Source: an uncultured Bacteroidota bacterium (lineage in GTDB: Bacteria; Bacteroidota; Bacteroidia; Bacteroidales; UBA12077). Taken from it: DNA of 64,000 nucleotides. A model generated the notes under the pieces. It saw only the letters and a list, made by a program, of their open reading frames with translations, did not search any database and was not told the DNA's origin. The number at the start of each line of letters is the position of its first letter. The stretch's first letter is position 1. The position numbers were made by a program, and so were the translations under genes. This document shows, in pieces, positions 16,569 to 25,105 of this stretch. The stretch covers positions 1 through 64,000 of the forward strand of contig CAJXLK010000006.1 in NCBI GenBank assembly GCA_913055635.1, given 5' to 3'.

Positions 16569-17666
16569 TTAACCCTGCGCCACCTCCTCGTAGAGCGCCT
16601 TCATTTGCTGTACGGTATGGTTAATGTGGAAGTTATTGGCGATGTGCCGGCGGGCGGCCACGCCCATTTGCTTTTTCTTTTCCGGATGATTCCTGAGGAA
16701 GCGAATGGCTTCGGCAATTTGCCCGGGCGATTTGGGCTGAACCAGCATCCCGGTTTGTTTGTTGATCACCAGTTCCGGGTTGCCGCCGATGGAGGTGGCT
16801 ATTACTGGCAGACCGGTGCTCATGGCTTCCACGGTAACCTTCGACAGGCCCTCTCCGCGGATAGATGGCAGGGCCAGGGCATCGCAGATGCTCAGGTGGT
16901 TGAGCACATCGTTTTGATGGCCCAGCAGATGGAAATTCTTGCGCAGGGGCGATTGCCCAATCAGCTTCATGTGTTCGGGGGTGTCCATGTTCCGGCCGAT
17001 CAGCATGAAGTGGATGTTGCTGTCCCCTTGCAGTTGGTGGGAAGCCTTTATCAGGTAAGGGATGCCTTTCATGGGCCGTGCATTGGCCACACAACCTACC
17101 ACAAAAGCATCATCGGGAATGCCGAATTGTTCGCGGCGGTATGGCTCCACTTCACCGTACCAACCCGGGTCATGCCCCTTGTAGACCGTTACCGCCCTGT
17201 CTTTGTGGAATAAGAGCTGGCGGCGCACCTGCTTTTCCACTCCCTGCGACACACACGTGATGCGCCTGACCCGGGGGTTGAGGTGGCCCAGGTGCGCGGT
17301 GGGCTTATACCACACCAGGTGCCCGGTGTAACCGCGGTAGGTCATGATCCTGACCGGCAGGCCCAAAGAGGCCATGACCGTGTTGACCACCGCCCGGTTG
17401 TTGAAAACATGCACGATGTCGTATTGCCCCTGCCGGAGGATGCTGCGGATATGACGGATCTCCTTCAGGCTGAACTTGCGCTCCGGCTTGTAAGGATGGA
17501 TATGAATGCCGGCCTCCTGGAAACGCCCTATGTAAGGACCGCGGGGAGGCGTCATCACATCCAGGTCGATCCCGGCCTGCTTCAGCTGCAGGACCATCTC
17601 CGCCTCGGGCCGCACGGCAACCTTCGAGCCGGCGTAGGAACTTATAACAAGCACTTTGGGGGCCAT
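16569..17666 (-). CDS. Glycosyltransferase, GT4-like
   Basis: A 365-residue GT-B glycosyltransferase. The N-terminal domain (KVLVISSYAGSKVAVRPEAE; YDIVHVFNNRAVVNTVMASL) binds the acceptor. The C-terminal domain has GCVANARPMKGIPYLIKAS and the family EX7E motif in GEGLSKVTVEAMSTGLPVI. No membrane segment. It is on the same strand as, and just upstream of, the sulfotransferase-like gene, so sugar transfer and sulfation may act on one product. Donor and acceptor cannot be told. Confidence 0.87.
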   Translation of the reverse strand: MAPKVLVISSYAGSKVAVRPEAEMVLQLKQAGIDLDVMTPPRGPYIGRFQEAGIHIHPYKPERKFSLKEIRHIRSILRQGQYDIVHVFNNRAVVNTVMASLGLPVRIMTYRGYTGHLVWYKPTAHLGHLNPRVRRITCVSQGVEKQVRRQLLFHKDRAVTVYKGHDPGWYGEVEPYRREQFGIPDDAFVVGCVANARPMKGIPYLIKASHQLQGDSNIHFMLIGRNMDTPEHMKLIGQSPLRKNFHLLGHQNDVLNHLSICDALALPSIRGEGLSKVTVEAMSTGLPVIATSIGGNPELVINKQTGMLVQPKSPGQIAEAIRFLRNHPEKKKQMGVAARRHIANNFHINHTVQQMKALYEEVAQG

Positions 17667-18050
17667 ATCTACTGGGTCATGATCAGGGGGGCAAAGATAA
17701 ATAAAATTATTTGCCAGGTTGACCTGTCTTTCAAACAGGGGTTGCCCTTTCCATTATATATGGATTGGCCTGTCGCTCAAATGTGTATTGCCCCGTCCAT
17801 TAAACATGGGTTGCCGTGTCTTTCAATCATGGGTCGGTAAACATCGTTTGTGCTATCCCTTAAACAGGGGTTGTCCTTTTCATTATATATGGATTGGCCT
17901 GTCGCTCAAACAGGGCTGGCTTTCCACTTTGTACATGGGTCAATTGTGTGCGCTGCTGCACGTACGCATCACAGGCATTCCCCAAATGCAGGTTTCTTTT
18001 GATTTTGTTATCTTTTGGTGGATTTGGAGGTCAGTTCTGCCCCTACGGGT
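17667..18050. repeat. 384-bp gap with a 129-bp imperfect repeat
   Basis: AAACAGGGGTTG followed by CATTATATATGGATTGGCC and TGTCGCTCAAA occurs at about 17733 and again at about 17862. Shorter related pieces (CCATTAAACATGGGTTGCC, TTTCAATCATGGG) lie between them. No gene is seen. Confidence 0.7.
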
Positions 18051-18932
18051 TTACGTTGCTTTTTCCAGGTGTTCCTGCAGCTGGTTCCATGCCCCGTTGA
18101 TTTTGGTTTTCAGCTCCCGGTCATATTCCATGATGGTTTGGGCCTGGGTCATGGCCCGGACGAAATTTTCATTGTAGGGAAGTTCCGCCAGCAGGCGCAT
18201 CGATTTTTCCTCGGCAAAGGTTTTGATTTGTTCGGTGATTTCGGGGTTGAGGTCGGCCTTGTTGATGATCACCCCTGCCGGCAGGGTAAAGTGGGAGATC
18301 AGGTCCCAGGCCCTTTTCAGGTCATGCAGGCCGGAGAGCGATGGTTCGGTGACCACCACCACGTAGTCGGCGCCGGTGACCGAAGCGGTAACCGGGCAGC
18401 CAATACCGGGGCTCCCGTCAACAATCAGGTAATTTTTCTGCTGTTCCTGCGCCTGGTTTTTGGCCAGGTTCTTGACCTGGGTTACCAGTTTGCCGGAGTT
18501 TTCGGCCGCGATGGCCAGCTCGGCATGGACCATCGTGTTGCCCAGGCGGGAGGTGGAGATGTAGGTGTGGCCCGAGAGGGCATCCAGCATATTAACGGCC
18601 TGCGTGGGGCATATCCTTTCACAATAACCGCACCCTTCGCAGTCGAGCTCGTCGACCACAAAGTCGCCGTTGACCCGCTTGATGGCATCAAAGGCACACA
18701 CTTTGACGCATTTGTTGCACCGTATGCATTTGTCCATGTCGATCTCGGCGGTCAGCCCGCTGTAAAAGGTCTCGGCGTTGGCAAAATCGGGTGCCAGCAA
18801 CAAATGCATGTCGGCGGCATCCACGTCGCAGTCGGCCACCACCGACTCTTTGGCCGCCAGCCAGGCAAAGGAAGCAGTGATCGATGTTTTGCCCGTTCCA
18901 CCTTTGCCCGATATGATAACAAGCTCTTTCAT
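18051..18932 (-). CDS. P-loop ATPase of MinD/NBP35 type with inserted ferredoxin domain
   Basis: A 293-residue protein. Deviant Walker A SGKGGTGKTS (8-17); a two-cluster ferredoxin insertion with Cys69, 72, 75, 79 and Cys98, 101, 104, 108; then the MinD-like core (YLIVDGSPGIGCPVTASV; VVVVTEPSLSGLHDLKRAW; GVIINKADLN). Such proteins bind two [4Fe-4S] clusters beside an ATP site. Relatives work in iron-sulfur or heterometal cluster handling, including the two ATPases of the Desulfovibrio orange-protein complex. Its start overlaps the stop of the paralogous upstream gene by 4 bp, so the two are co-translated, perhaps as a heterodimer. Precise function unknown. Confidence 0.88.
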   Translation of the reverse strand: MKELVIISGKGGTGKTSITASFAWLAAKESVVADCDVDAADMHLLLAPDFANAETFYSGLTAEIDMDKCIRCNKCVKVCAFDAIKRVNGDFVVDELDCEGCGYCERICPTQAVNMLDALSGHTYISTSRLGNTMVHAELAIAAENSGKLVTQVKNLAKNQAQEQQKNYLIVDGSPGIGCPVTASVTGADYVVVVTEPSLSGLHDLKRAWDLISHFTLPAGVIINKADLNPEITEQIKTFAEEKSMRLLAELPYNENFVRAMTQAQTIMEYDRELKTKINGAWNQLQEHLEKAT

Positions 18933-19822
18933 TCTTCTTCCTTTTGACCGGGCAAAACCGATTGCCCGGTGATTTGTGAAATGTTTTCCAGAATGTGGAA
19001 CAACTGTTCCCTGACTTCGGGGATGCTGCTGATCAGCTCGCCCCGCGAATATTTGCGTGCGATCTCTGTCATGTTGGGGATCCGGCCAATGATGTCAACC
19101 CCTTCTTCCCTGCAGTATTCAACGGTGTCGTTGTTTCCGATGCCGTCGCGGTTGATGACCACTCCGAAGCGTTTGCCGATCTTGCGCATGGTCTTCACCG
19201 AAAGCTTCAGGTCGTGCAGGCCAAAGGGCGTGGGTTCGCTGACCAGGATCACATAGTCGGCATCCTTGACCGATTCAATGACCGGGCAGGAGGTGCCGGG
19301 CGGGGCGTCATAAACGTGCAGGGCCGATTCCGGGAATTTTTCCCGGCTGTAGTCCATGGTTTGTGCGATCATTGGTACGGCCTGCTGTTCGCCGATCTTC
19401 AGCTCGCCTTCCACGAAATTCAGTTTTTCGCTGGTCATGTGTTTGAGCCGGCCGATGTGGTGGTCCGTCATGCGCAGGGCGTTTTCCGGGCACAATCCCA
19501 CACAGGCGTTGCATGAATGGCAGAGTTCGGGGAAAACCAGCACCTGGTTGGGCAGTACCGCAATGGCATTGAACTGGCACACATCCCGGCAGATGTTGCA
19601 GTAGGTGCACTTTTCCTCGATCCATTCGGGGATCTTCCGGGTAACACGCTGTTCATCGACCACCTCACTGTTGAGGAAGAGCCCGGAATTGGGCTCTTCC
19701 ACATCCAGATCGGTCAGCACCGTCTCCGCTTCCGGATAGGTGGCGCTTACTAGTTTGGCCAGGTTCACCGACAGGGTGGTCTTACCCGTACCCCCCTTGC
19801 CGCTGGCAATGGCTATGGTCAT
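18929..19822 (-). CDS. Second MinD/NBP35-type ATPase with ferredoxin insertion
   Basis: About 297 residues, paralogous to the downstream gene: Walker A SGKGGTGKTT (7-16), Cys72, 75, 78, 82 and Cys101, 104, 107, 111, then VYDAPPGTSCPVIESVKDA and ILVSEPTPFGLHDLKLSV. The start at MTIAIASGKGG is chosen because it is the family N-terminus and leaves a 28-bp gap; a longer frame would overlap the flavoprotein gene. It forms a 4-bp overlap with its partner. Paired ATPases of this kind next to a NifX-like protein are typical of anaerobes. Confidence 0.88.
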   Translation of the reverse strand: MTIAIASGKGGTGKTTLSVNLAKLVSATYPEAETVLTDLDVEEPNSGLFLNSEVVDEQRVTRKIPEWIEEKCTYCNICRDVCQFNAIAVLPNQVLVFPELCHSCNACVGLCPENALRMTDHHIGRLKHMTSEKLNFVEGELKIGEQQAVPMIAQTMDYSREKFPESALHVYDAPPGTSCPVIESVKDADYVILVSEPTPFGLHDLKLSVKTMRKIGKRFGVVINRDGIGNNDTVEYCREEGVDIIGRIPNMTEIARKYSRGELISSIPEVREQLFHILENISQITGQSVLPGQKEEE

Positions 19823-19850
19823 AGATGGATGGTCTTTTGGGTGTTGATCC

Positions 19851-21245
19851 TTATTTGGTGGAAGCTGTGGCTTCAACCTCTTTGGCCTGCTCCACCTTGA
19901 TGTTTTGAGCGGCTATTTCAGCTGCTTTCATCAGCGGGTAAGCGGCCGGTGAACCGGTCAGCAGCGGCTGGGTGCCGATCTGTGATATCAGCAGGGTGTG
20001 CACGCTGGTGCGGCTCTGGATGATGAAACCCAGCAGGTTGGTCAGCTCGCCGACCGAAACCCCGCCAAAGGCTTCGCCGCCGATGATGATGCCCGATTCG
20101 CGGGCTACAATCAGTTTGACCCTCTGTTTGTGCATGCCAGGCAGCTTGCCGGGGTGCTTGTCCATGCCCTCGAAAGAGCCTGAAACCACGTCGAAACCCT
20201 CGGCCCGGGCATCGGCTTCGGTGATGCCAGCCGTTCCAAAGGCATAGTCACCTACAGCTGTGCTGTATATGGCAATGGTTCCACTGAAGGTCTTGATGGC
20301 CGAAAGTTTGAAAAGGTTCATCCCGGCGATCCGACCCTCGGCACACGCCGTGGAGGCCAGCATGACCCCGCTCTGCTGACGGGTGATGAAATGCCGCTTC
20401 TCGGCGCAGTCACCCACGGCAATGATGTTGGGATCGTTGGTGCGCATGTATTCGTCGGTGGAGATGAAGCCATTGTCATTCAGCTTCAGGCCTGAATCAT
20501 CGGCCAGCTTGGAGTTGGGTTCATAGCCCATCGACAGAACCACCGCGTCGGCTTCTACTTGCTTGCCGTTTTCCAACTCTACATACGATACTTTGCCATT
20601 TTTGCCCTTGATGGCTTTAACCCCGCAATTGTTCATTACATGAACACCTCGGTTGGATAGAATCTGTTCAGCCTGCTCGGCAAATTCCTTGTCAAAAGCA
20701 AGGTTCAGAATGTGGGGCAGCTTCTCTACAATCGTTACCAGTTTGCCCGATTTGTTGAGCTCATCGGAGAATTCGACCCCGATGAATCCGCCACCGATCA
20801 CTACCACGCGGTCCAATCCAGTCAGCTTCTGCTTGATCTGGTCCAGCACTTCCTTGTTCTTGGGCATGGTGAAGACATTCTCCAGGTCGGTGCCTTCCAG
20901 CCAGCCGGGTACCTTTGGCGTGGATCCGGTGGCCATCACCAGCTTCTGGTAACCGATCTGTGAACCGTCGCTCAAGGTGCAGACCTTGTTCTTGCGGTCG
21001 ATGTTTTCCACTTCTCCCACCTGGTATTTGATGCCCAGGGCATCGTACTTGCTGTCGGCCGGCAGCACATTTTGGTCTGAACTTTCAAGTGAGCCGAAAA
21101 TATAGGGTATCCCGCAGGGAACCATTACTTGATCTTCCTTGCGTATAACGGTGAATTCCTTGTCCGGGTAATTGTTCTTCCCGGACATTGCTGTTGCCAG
21201 CCCTGCTGCGCTGCTTCCGATGATTAATACGTCTGTGTTTTTCAT
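19851..21245 (-). CDS. FAD-dependent pyridine nucleotide-disulfide oxidoreductase (CoA-disulfide reductase/NADH oxidase type)
   Basis: A 464-residue flavoprotein: FAD motif VLIIGSSAAGLATA (6-19), single redox Cys44 in VPCGIPYIFG as in CoA-disulfide reductases and NADH oxidases, NAD motif VVVIGGGFIGVEFSDEL (147-163), second FAD block IIAVGDCAEKRHF, and the dimerisation domain at the C-terminus. Members reduce CoA disulfide, persulfide or oxygen with NAD(P)H. It lies 28 bp upstream of the ATPase pair and 23 bp downstream of the CGGC gene, all on one strand, so it may supply electrons to, or protect, the thiol and Fe-S proteins of the set. Confidence 0.88.
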   Translation of the reverse strand: MKNTDVLIIGSSAAGLATAMSGKNNYPDKEFTVIRKEDQVMVPCGIPYIFGSLESSDQNVLPADSKYDALGIKYQVGEVENIDRKNKVCTLSDGSQIGYQKLVMATGSTPKVPGWLEGTDLENVFTMPKNKEVLDQIKQKLTGLDRVVVIGGGFIGVEFSDELNKSGKLVTIVEKLPHILNLAFDKEFAEQAEQILSNRGVHVMNNCGVKAIKGKNGKVSYVELENGKQVEADAVVLSMGYEPNSKLADDSGLKLNDNGFISTDEYMRTNDPNIIAVGDCAEKRHFITRQQSGVMLASTACAEGRIAGMNLFKLSAIKTFSGTIAIYSTAVGDYAFGTAGITEADARAEGFDVVSGSFEGMDKHPGKLPGMHKQRVKLIVARESGIIIGGEAFGGVSVGELTNLLGFIIQSRTSVHTLLISQIGTQPLLTGSPAAYPLMKAAEIAAQNIKVEQAKEVEATASTK

Positions 21246-21268
21246 TTTTGTTGAGTTTTAGGGGTTCT

Positions 21269-21730
21269 TTAATTATAGGCCAAACGGGTTTGTTCGTCGG
21301 CCATAACAGGTTCAATGATTTCAGGCCAGTTACCGTGGTTCCAGGATCCCAGTTTTTCGTGGTTGATGCGGTATTTTTCGGGGATGGGATGGGTGCCCAT
21401 CACCACTTCCAGGCCAAAGCGGTTTTCGATGTACGACTGGAAGTATTCGATGTAGGGGCAGGGGGGATAACCCACGATCATGCCGGTGGCGAAATGAACG
21501 GTTTGTACGCCGTTTTTGGCCATTTCTTCGGGTACGTATTCGATGTTGCCGCCGGGGCAGCCGTCGCAGGTGGCATAAGCGGCCACTTCTACGGGTTGGT
21601 TTTGATAACGTTCGAAGGCGCCTTCACGGTTGCGCAGTGCCCTGAAGCACTTGCCGCCTCCGCAGCGGTGATAACGATGGCAAATGATGATGCCAACTTT
21701 ATGCGATTCTTGATTTTCTGATGGTTCCAT
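21269..21730 (-). CDS. CGGC domain protein, putative metal binding
   Basis: A 153-residue cytoplasmic protein with Cys17 and His in IIICHRYHRCGGGKCFRAL, the CGGGKC box at 23-28, and a second Cys pair in TCDGCPGGNIEYVP (55, 58); a further Cys lies in GYPPCPYIEYF. This matches the CGGC domain family, proposed to bind metal because of its conserved Cys and His. It precedes the flavoprotein and ferredoxin-ATPase genes by 23 bp. A long tandem repeat separates it from the DUF89 gene upstream, so it may start a second transcript. Confidence 0.82.
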   Translation of the reverse strand: MEPSENQESHKVGIIICHRYHRCGGGKCFRALRNREGAFERYQNQPVEVAAYATCDGCPGGNIEYVPEEMAKNGVQTVHFATGMIVGYPPCPYIEYFQSYIENRFGLEVVMGTHPIPEKYRINHEKLGSWNHGNWPEIIEPVMADEQTRLAYN

Positions 21731-21799
21731 AAGCTTTATTTTGATGGGGTTGTGTTCGTTGAACGCCTCTGGCGGCCTTTTTCAGAAATCTCGTTACGG

Positions 21800-22200
21800 G
21801 TTTTCCTTTCAGGGAATTCCTTTCAGGGATCCCGCTTTAGGGCTTTCTTTCAGGGAATTCCTCTCAGGGATTCCGCTTCAGGGCTTTCTTTCGGGGAACT
21901 CCTTTCAGGGATTCCCGCTTAAGGACTTTCCTTCCGGGGGTCTCCTTTCAGAGATCCCGCTTTAGGGCTTTTCTTTGGGAATCTCCTTTCAGGGATTCCG
22001 CTTCAGGGCTTTCCTTTCGGGAATCTCCTTTCAGGGATCCCGCTTCAGGGCTTTCCTTTCGGGAATCTCCTTTCAGGGATCCCACTTTAGGGCTTTCCTT
22101 TCGGGGAATTCCTTTCAGGGATTCCGCTTCAAGACTTTCCTTTCGGGAATCTCCTTTCAGGGATTCCGCTTCAGGGCTTTCCTTTCGGGGAACTTTTCCT
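21800..22200. repeat. 42-bp minisatellite, about 9-10 copies
   Basis: Tandem copies of a 42-bp unit built from CCTTTCAGGGATTCCGCTTC and AGGGCTTTCCTTTCGGGAA fill the gap between the CGGC and DUF89 genes. Divergence rises towards 21800. Because the period is a multiple of three, long repetitive open frames exist on the plus strand, but they are not genes. The rest of the gap to 22400 shows no gene. Confidence 0.92.
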
Positions 22201-22403
22201 AAAGGCCCTTGTCAGGGGACCAACTTTTGATTTCGGCCCAATTGCGGAGGCCGATGTCTTTTATTTTTATTAAGATTAATTTTAAATGGTGACTTAAAAA
22301 AATCCGCCTTTTTTCGGCGCCAATTACGGGAAGCCCTTATATATGGTTCGTCCCGCGGTTCGTTAAATCTGGTCCTTCATAAGCCGAAGGTTATTCTAGA
22401 ACG

Positions 22404-22441
22404 GTTGAACCCTTACTTATCTGAGTAAGGCCGGGTTCAAC
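22404..22441. terminator. Hairpin directly after the DUF89 gene
   Basis: Arms GTTGAAC(CC) and (GG)GTTCAAC enclose a second perfect stem CCTTACT / AGTAAGG with a 6-base loop. It begins 3 bases past the DUF89 stop on the minus strand. There is no long U-run, so it may be a 3'-end stabiliser instead of an efficient terminator. Confidence 0.45.
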
Positions 22442-22443
22442 GG

Positions 22444-23301
22444 TTATGCTTTTTCTTGCCCGTGGCTGTTGGATACCACAAAATCGCCTTTGTTGACACC
22501 GAGCATGTTGCCGATCACCTGGCATTTAACCATCAAAAGGAACCACAACCGGTGGTCGTTCTGATGCATAAGCCCTTCAAAGTTTCCCTGGCCCTTGGCG
22601 ATGATTATATCGGCCTTCAGGTATGCCCGGGCAAATTCTTCACTTGCCTGGTCCATAATGGTTGAAGGGGCATCGTAGCCGTTGCTGATCACCTCTGCCA
22701 CTTTGTCCATGCCTACTGTCTGGGCATCTTCAAGGGTGGCATCGTTGATCACGGGTTGGCCCCTGACAGCAAACGTGACGTGGGGGTGACCGATCGTCTC
22801 CAGGAAAAGCCGGTCCATAACGATTTCCCCGGCATTGTCTCCTATATAGAGGATGTTTTGTGCGTTTTGTATGCGTTTGCGCAGGATGTCCGAATGATCA
22901 ATGGCAAAGCGGGCCTGCTCCACTTCGCGGAGCGTTTCATGCACGTTGAAGTGACTGGAAGGCCCGTAATCCATGATATTTCCTGCAATGGCATAACGCA
23001 GGGCCCTGTTGAAGGGATCCTGTGCCTGGTGAATGTTCTTCCGCAGATCGGGCATCAGCGCCAGGGCCATCTTGTTGCCCTCTTCCTTTTCATGGCGGTA
23101 GGGGTCGGGATCATCCAGGTACTCGCGGATCAGGGCATGAAATTCCCTTGCAATGTAAGGGGTTGGCTGGCTGGTGTCGGCTTTTGCCAGCATATCAAAG
23201 AAACGCTGCGACATCCTTAGCTTCTCCTCATTATCCGGGATGTGCTTCTCCAGCAATTTTTCAAATGCCCGTGCGAAACAATACAAACATTGATAATTCA
23301 T
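22444..23301 (-). CDS. DUF89/ARMT1-like metal-dependent phosphatase
   Basis: A 285-residue protein of the DUF89 family: N-terminal Cys5/Cys8 in MNYQCLYCFARAFEKLL (archaeal-type subfamily), the metal site YIGDNAGEIVMDRLFLE (152-168), NDAT at 186-189, and the KGQGNFEGL motif near 236. Family members are metal-dependent phosphatases linked to clearing damaged phosphometabolites; the substrate here is unknown. The start is set at the family N-terminus; the frame extends 36 codons further but without similarity. It lies between the NifX-like and CGGC genes on one strand. Confidence 0.85.
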   Translation of the reverse strand: MNYQCLYCFARAFEKLLEKHIPDNEEKLRMSQRFFDMLAKADTSQPTPYIAREFHALIREYLDDPDPYRHEKEEGNKMALALMPDLRKNIHQAQDPFNRALRYAIAGNIMDYGPSSHFNVHETLREVEQARFAIDHSDILRKRIQNAQNILYIGDNAGEIVMDRLFLETIGHPHVTFAVRGQPVINDATLEDAQTVGMDKVAEVISNGYDAPSTIMDQASEEFARAYLKADIIIAKGQGNFEGLMHQNDHRLWFLLMVKCQVIGNMLGVNKGDFVVSNSHGQEKA

Positions 23302-23544
23302 CCGCCCTGCTTTCTGTTTTATGATTGAACTTTTGGTGCCGCCATCTGCACTCATTCTATATTTTGGCCCTGTCCAATTATGCCGGTGGCAAAGGATGAT
23401 GGCCCTCAACTACAGCGGAGCTCAATCCTGATGGTATTCTATCACCACATCACCACAGCATTACATGATGACAGCGCCAAATTATGGACCGCACAAAATC
23501 ATGGCTGCATCAAATTTTGGCTTTGCCGGATTATCTGTCTCCCT

Positions 23545-23880
23545 TCAGTGGTCGCACAAGTTGGCCTGGGTAACCAGCTCGCCGGCCAGGAACTGCTCGA
23601 CGATGGTTTGTGGTTCTTTGCTGGGGGCCCCGACGAATACGTTGACCCCCTTCTGGTTGAAGATGTCGATGGCCCGCTGGCCCATGCCGCCGGCGATCAC
23701 GTCGGTGGCCTTGTTGTCGCTTACCCACTGTGGCATAACACCCGGGGCATGCGGCGGAGGCGTGTGGGCCTCGGCTTTTTTGATCTGCTCGTCTTCGATC
23801 TCAAAAAAGTGAAACTCCTCGCAATGCCCAAAATGCAACGCAAGTTTTCCCGCTGTTACCGGTACCGCTATCTTTTTCAT
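23545..23880 (-). CDS. NifX/NifB-type cofactor-carrier domain protein (MTH1175/orange-protein-like)
   Basis: A 111-residue protein of the dinitrogenase iron-molybdenum cofactor family: KKIAVPVTAGKLALHFGHCE at the N-terminus, then GGMGQRAIDIFNQKGVNVFV, a ribonuclease H-like fold that cradles a metal cluster. His16, His19 and Cys20 in the HFGHCE segment are possible ligands. No nitrogenase genes are near, so the cargo is not FeMo-co. Stand-alone members beside ferredoxin-MinD ATPases include the Mo/Cu-sulfide orange protein of Desulfovibrio. A -7 box lies just upstream. Confidence 0.88.
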   Translation of the reverse strand: MKKIAVPVTAGKLALHFGHCEEFHFFEIEDEQIKKAEAHTPPPHAPGVMPQWVSDNKATDVIAGGMGQRAIDIFNQKGVNVFVGAPSKEPQTIVEQFLAGELVTQANLCDH

Positions 23881-23899
23881 ACTTTGATTTTTACTGTTA

Positions 23900-23907
23900 C
23901 AAAATTA
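23900..23907 (-). promoter_or_regulatory. -7 box (TAATTTTG) of the NifX-like gene
   Basis: Minus-strand TAATTTTG matches TAnnTTTG and lies 20 bases before the start codon at 23880, giving a leader of roughly 13 bases. The region where a -33 TTG should be is pyrimidine-rich and lacks one. Confidence 0.45.
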
Positions 23908-23944
23908 CTGTAAACTTTCTTTTCTTCTCTCACATCTAATCATG

Positions 23945-24418
23945 TTATACAATACTCCCTACTCATTACTCCCTACTAATTAACTCCCTACTAATTAACT
24001 CCCTACTAATTAACTCCCTACTCATTACTCCCTACTAATTTACTCCCTACTAATATACTCCCTACTAATTAACTCCCTACTAATTACTCCCTACTCATTA
24101 CGCCCTACTCATTACTCCCTACTAATTAACTCCCTACTCATTACTCCCTACTAATCACTCCCTACTAATCACTCCCTACTAATTAACTCCCTACTCATTA
24201 CTCCCTACTAGTATACTCCCTACTAATTAACTCCCTACTAATTACTCCCTACTAATCACTCCCTACTCATTACTCCCTACTCATTACTCCCTACTAGTAT
24301 ACTCCCTACTAATTTACTCCCTACTGATTACTCCCTACTAATCACTCCCTACTAATTAACTCCCTACTCATTACTCCCTACTAATTAACTCCCTACTCAT
24401 TACTCCCTACTAATTACT
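23945..24418. repeat. CTCCCTACT array, about 32 copies
   Basis: The core CTCCCTACT recurs about 32 times at 14-15 bp intervals with only one core change (CGCCCTACT). The linkers vary among a small set: AATTAA, AATTA, CATTA, AATCA, AGTATA, AATTTA. It fills the whole space from just upstream of the NifX-like gene to the stop codon of the DUF134 gene. A constant core with variable linkers differs from the uniformly decayed repeats of other gaps. A shorter array of the same core lies beside serS. Confidence 0.95.
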
Positions 24419-24420
24419 AC

Positions 24421-24996
24421 TTACTTCTTCTTAATCATCTGTTGCCCGCAACGGGGGCAGGTCAGTTCCGAACAGGGCGTTCCGGGACCGGCTGTTTCCT
24501 GATGCCGGCAATTCGGACACACGCACCTTTTGCCGTTGGCCTGGTGCCACCCATGGCCCCGTCGGTGCTGTTGTCCGGTTTGCCATTGGCGAAGTGATTC
24601 GTTGATGTGTTCAACCTCTTCTCCGCCACAGGAAGTACATACCGGCTTTTCGCCCTGTGGTACGTGAAAAATGGTATGGCAGGATGAACAGCGGTACCAT
24701 TGCTCTTCAAACTCTACGTTGCCGCCTTCGATTAGGATGGCACGTCCTTCTACAAATGCCTGGGCCAGCTTCTTGCGGATCTTTTCATACATCCGGGTGA
24801 AGGTAGGCCGCGAGACATTCATCCTTTTGGCGGCTTCCGCGTGCGAGAGGTTCTCATAGTCGGCCAGCCGGAGGGCTTCATATTCCTCGTACTGAACCGA
24901 GATGTTCTCACTCATCGACATGGGTACGCCCATCGGCTTGAATCCCATGAGCCTGGGTGGCTGGCCCAGCCTGCGGTGTCTTTTAGGTCGTGGCAC
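24421..24996 (-). CDS. DUF134 DNA-binding protein with C-terminal zinc ribbons
   Basis: A 191-residue predicted regulator. The DUF134 domain (PRPKRHRRLGQPPRLMGFKP; EEYEALRLADYENLSHAEAA) includes a sigma-70 region 4-like helix-turn-helix at about 51-75 (AAKRMNVSRPTFTRMYEKI). It is followed by a zinc ribbon with Cys103, 106, 120, 123 and a second Cys cluster at 158, 160, 163, 175, 180, 183. Most DUF134 proteins end near residue 100, so the extra metal ribbons are a notable extension that could sense metal or redox state. It is the likely regulator of this gene set, an inference from position only. Its last codons (three Lys) abut the CTCCCTACT array. Confidence 0.87.
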   Translation of the reverse strand: MPRPKRHRRLGQPPRLMGFKPMGVPMSMSENISVQYEEYEALRLADYENLSHAEAAKRMNVSRPTFTRMYEKIRKKLAQAFVEGRAILIEGGNVEFEEQWYRCSSCHTIFHVPQGEKPVCTSCGGEEVEHINESLRQWQTGQQHRRGHGWHQANGKRCVCPNCRHQETAGPGTPCSELTCPRCGQQMIKKK

Positions 24997-25105
24997 TGGT
25001 TTTTGCTGTAAAGTTAATCAATGTTGGGTGAAAACCCGGCAGATTAATTGCATCTGCTGTTCATCCGTTGCATACCTTTTCAAAGAGCGTGTAGAAGGGT
25101 GGAAG

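Noticed and set aside
21975-22202. Plus-strand repetitive protein (14-residue units)
   Set aside because: Pure translation of the 42-bp intergenic minisatellite; other plus frames are open too, and there is no start context or family.
23945-24418. CRISPR array
   Set aside because: Repeat core is only 9 bp, linkers are 5-6 bp and drawn from a few forms, and no cas gene is near.
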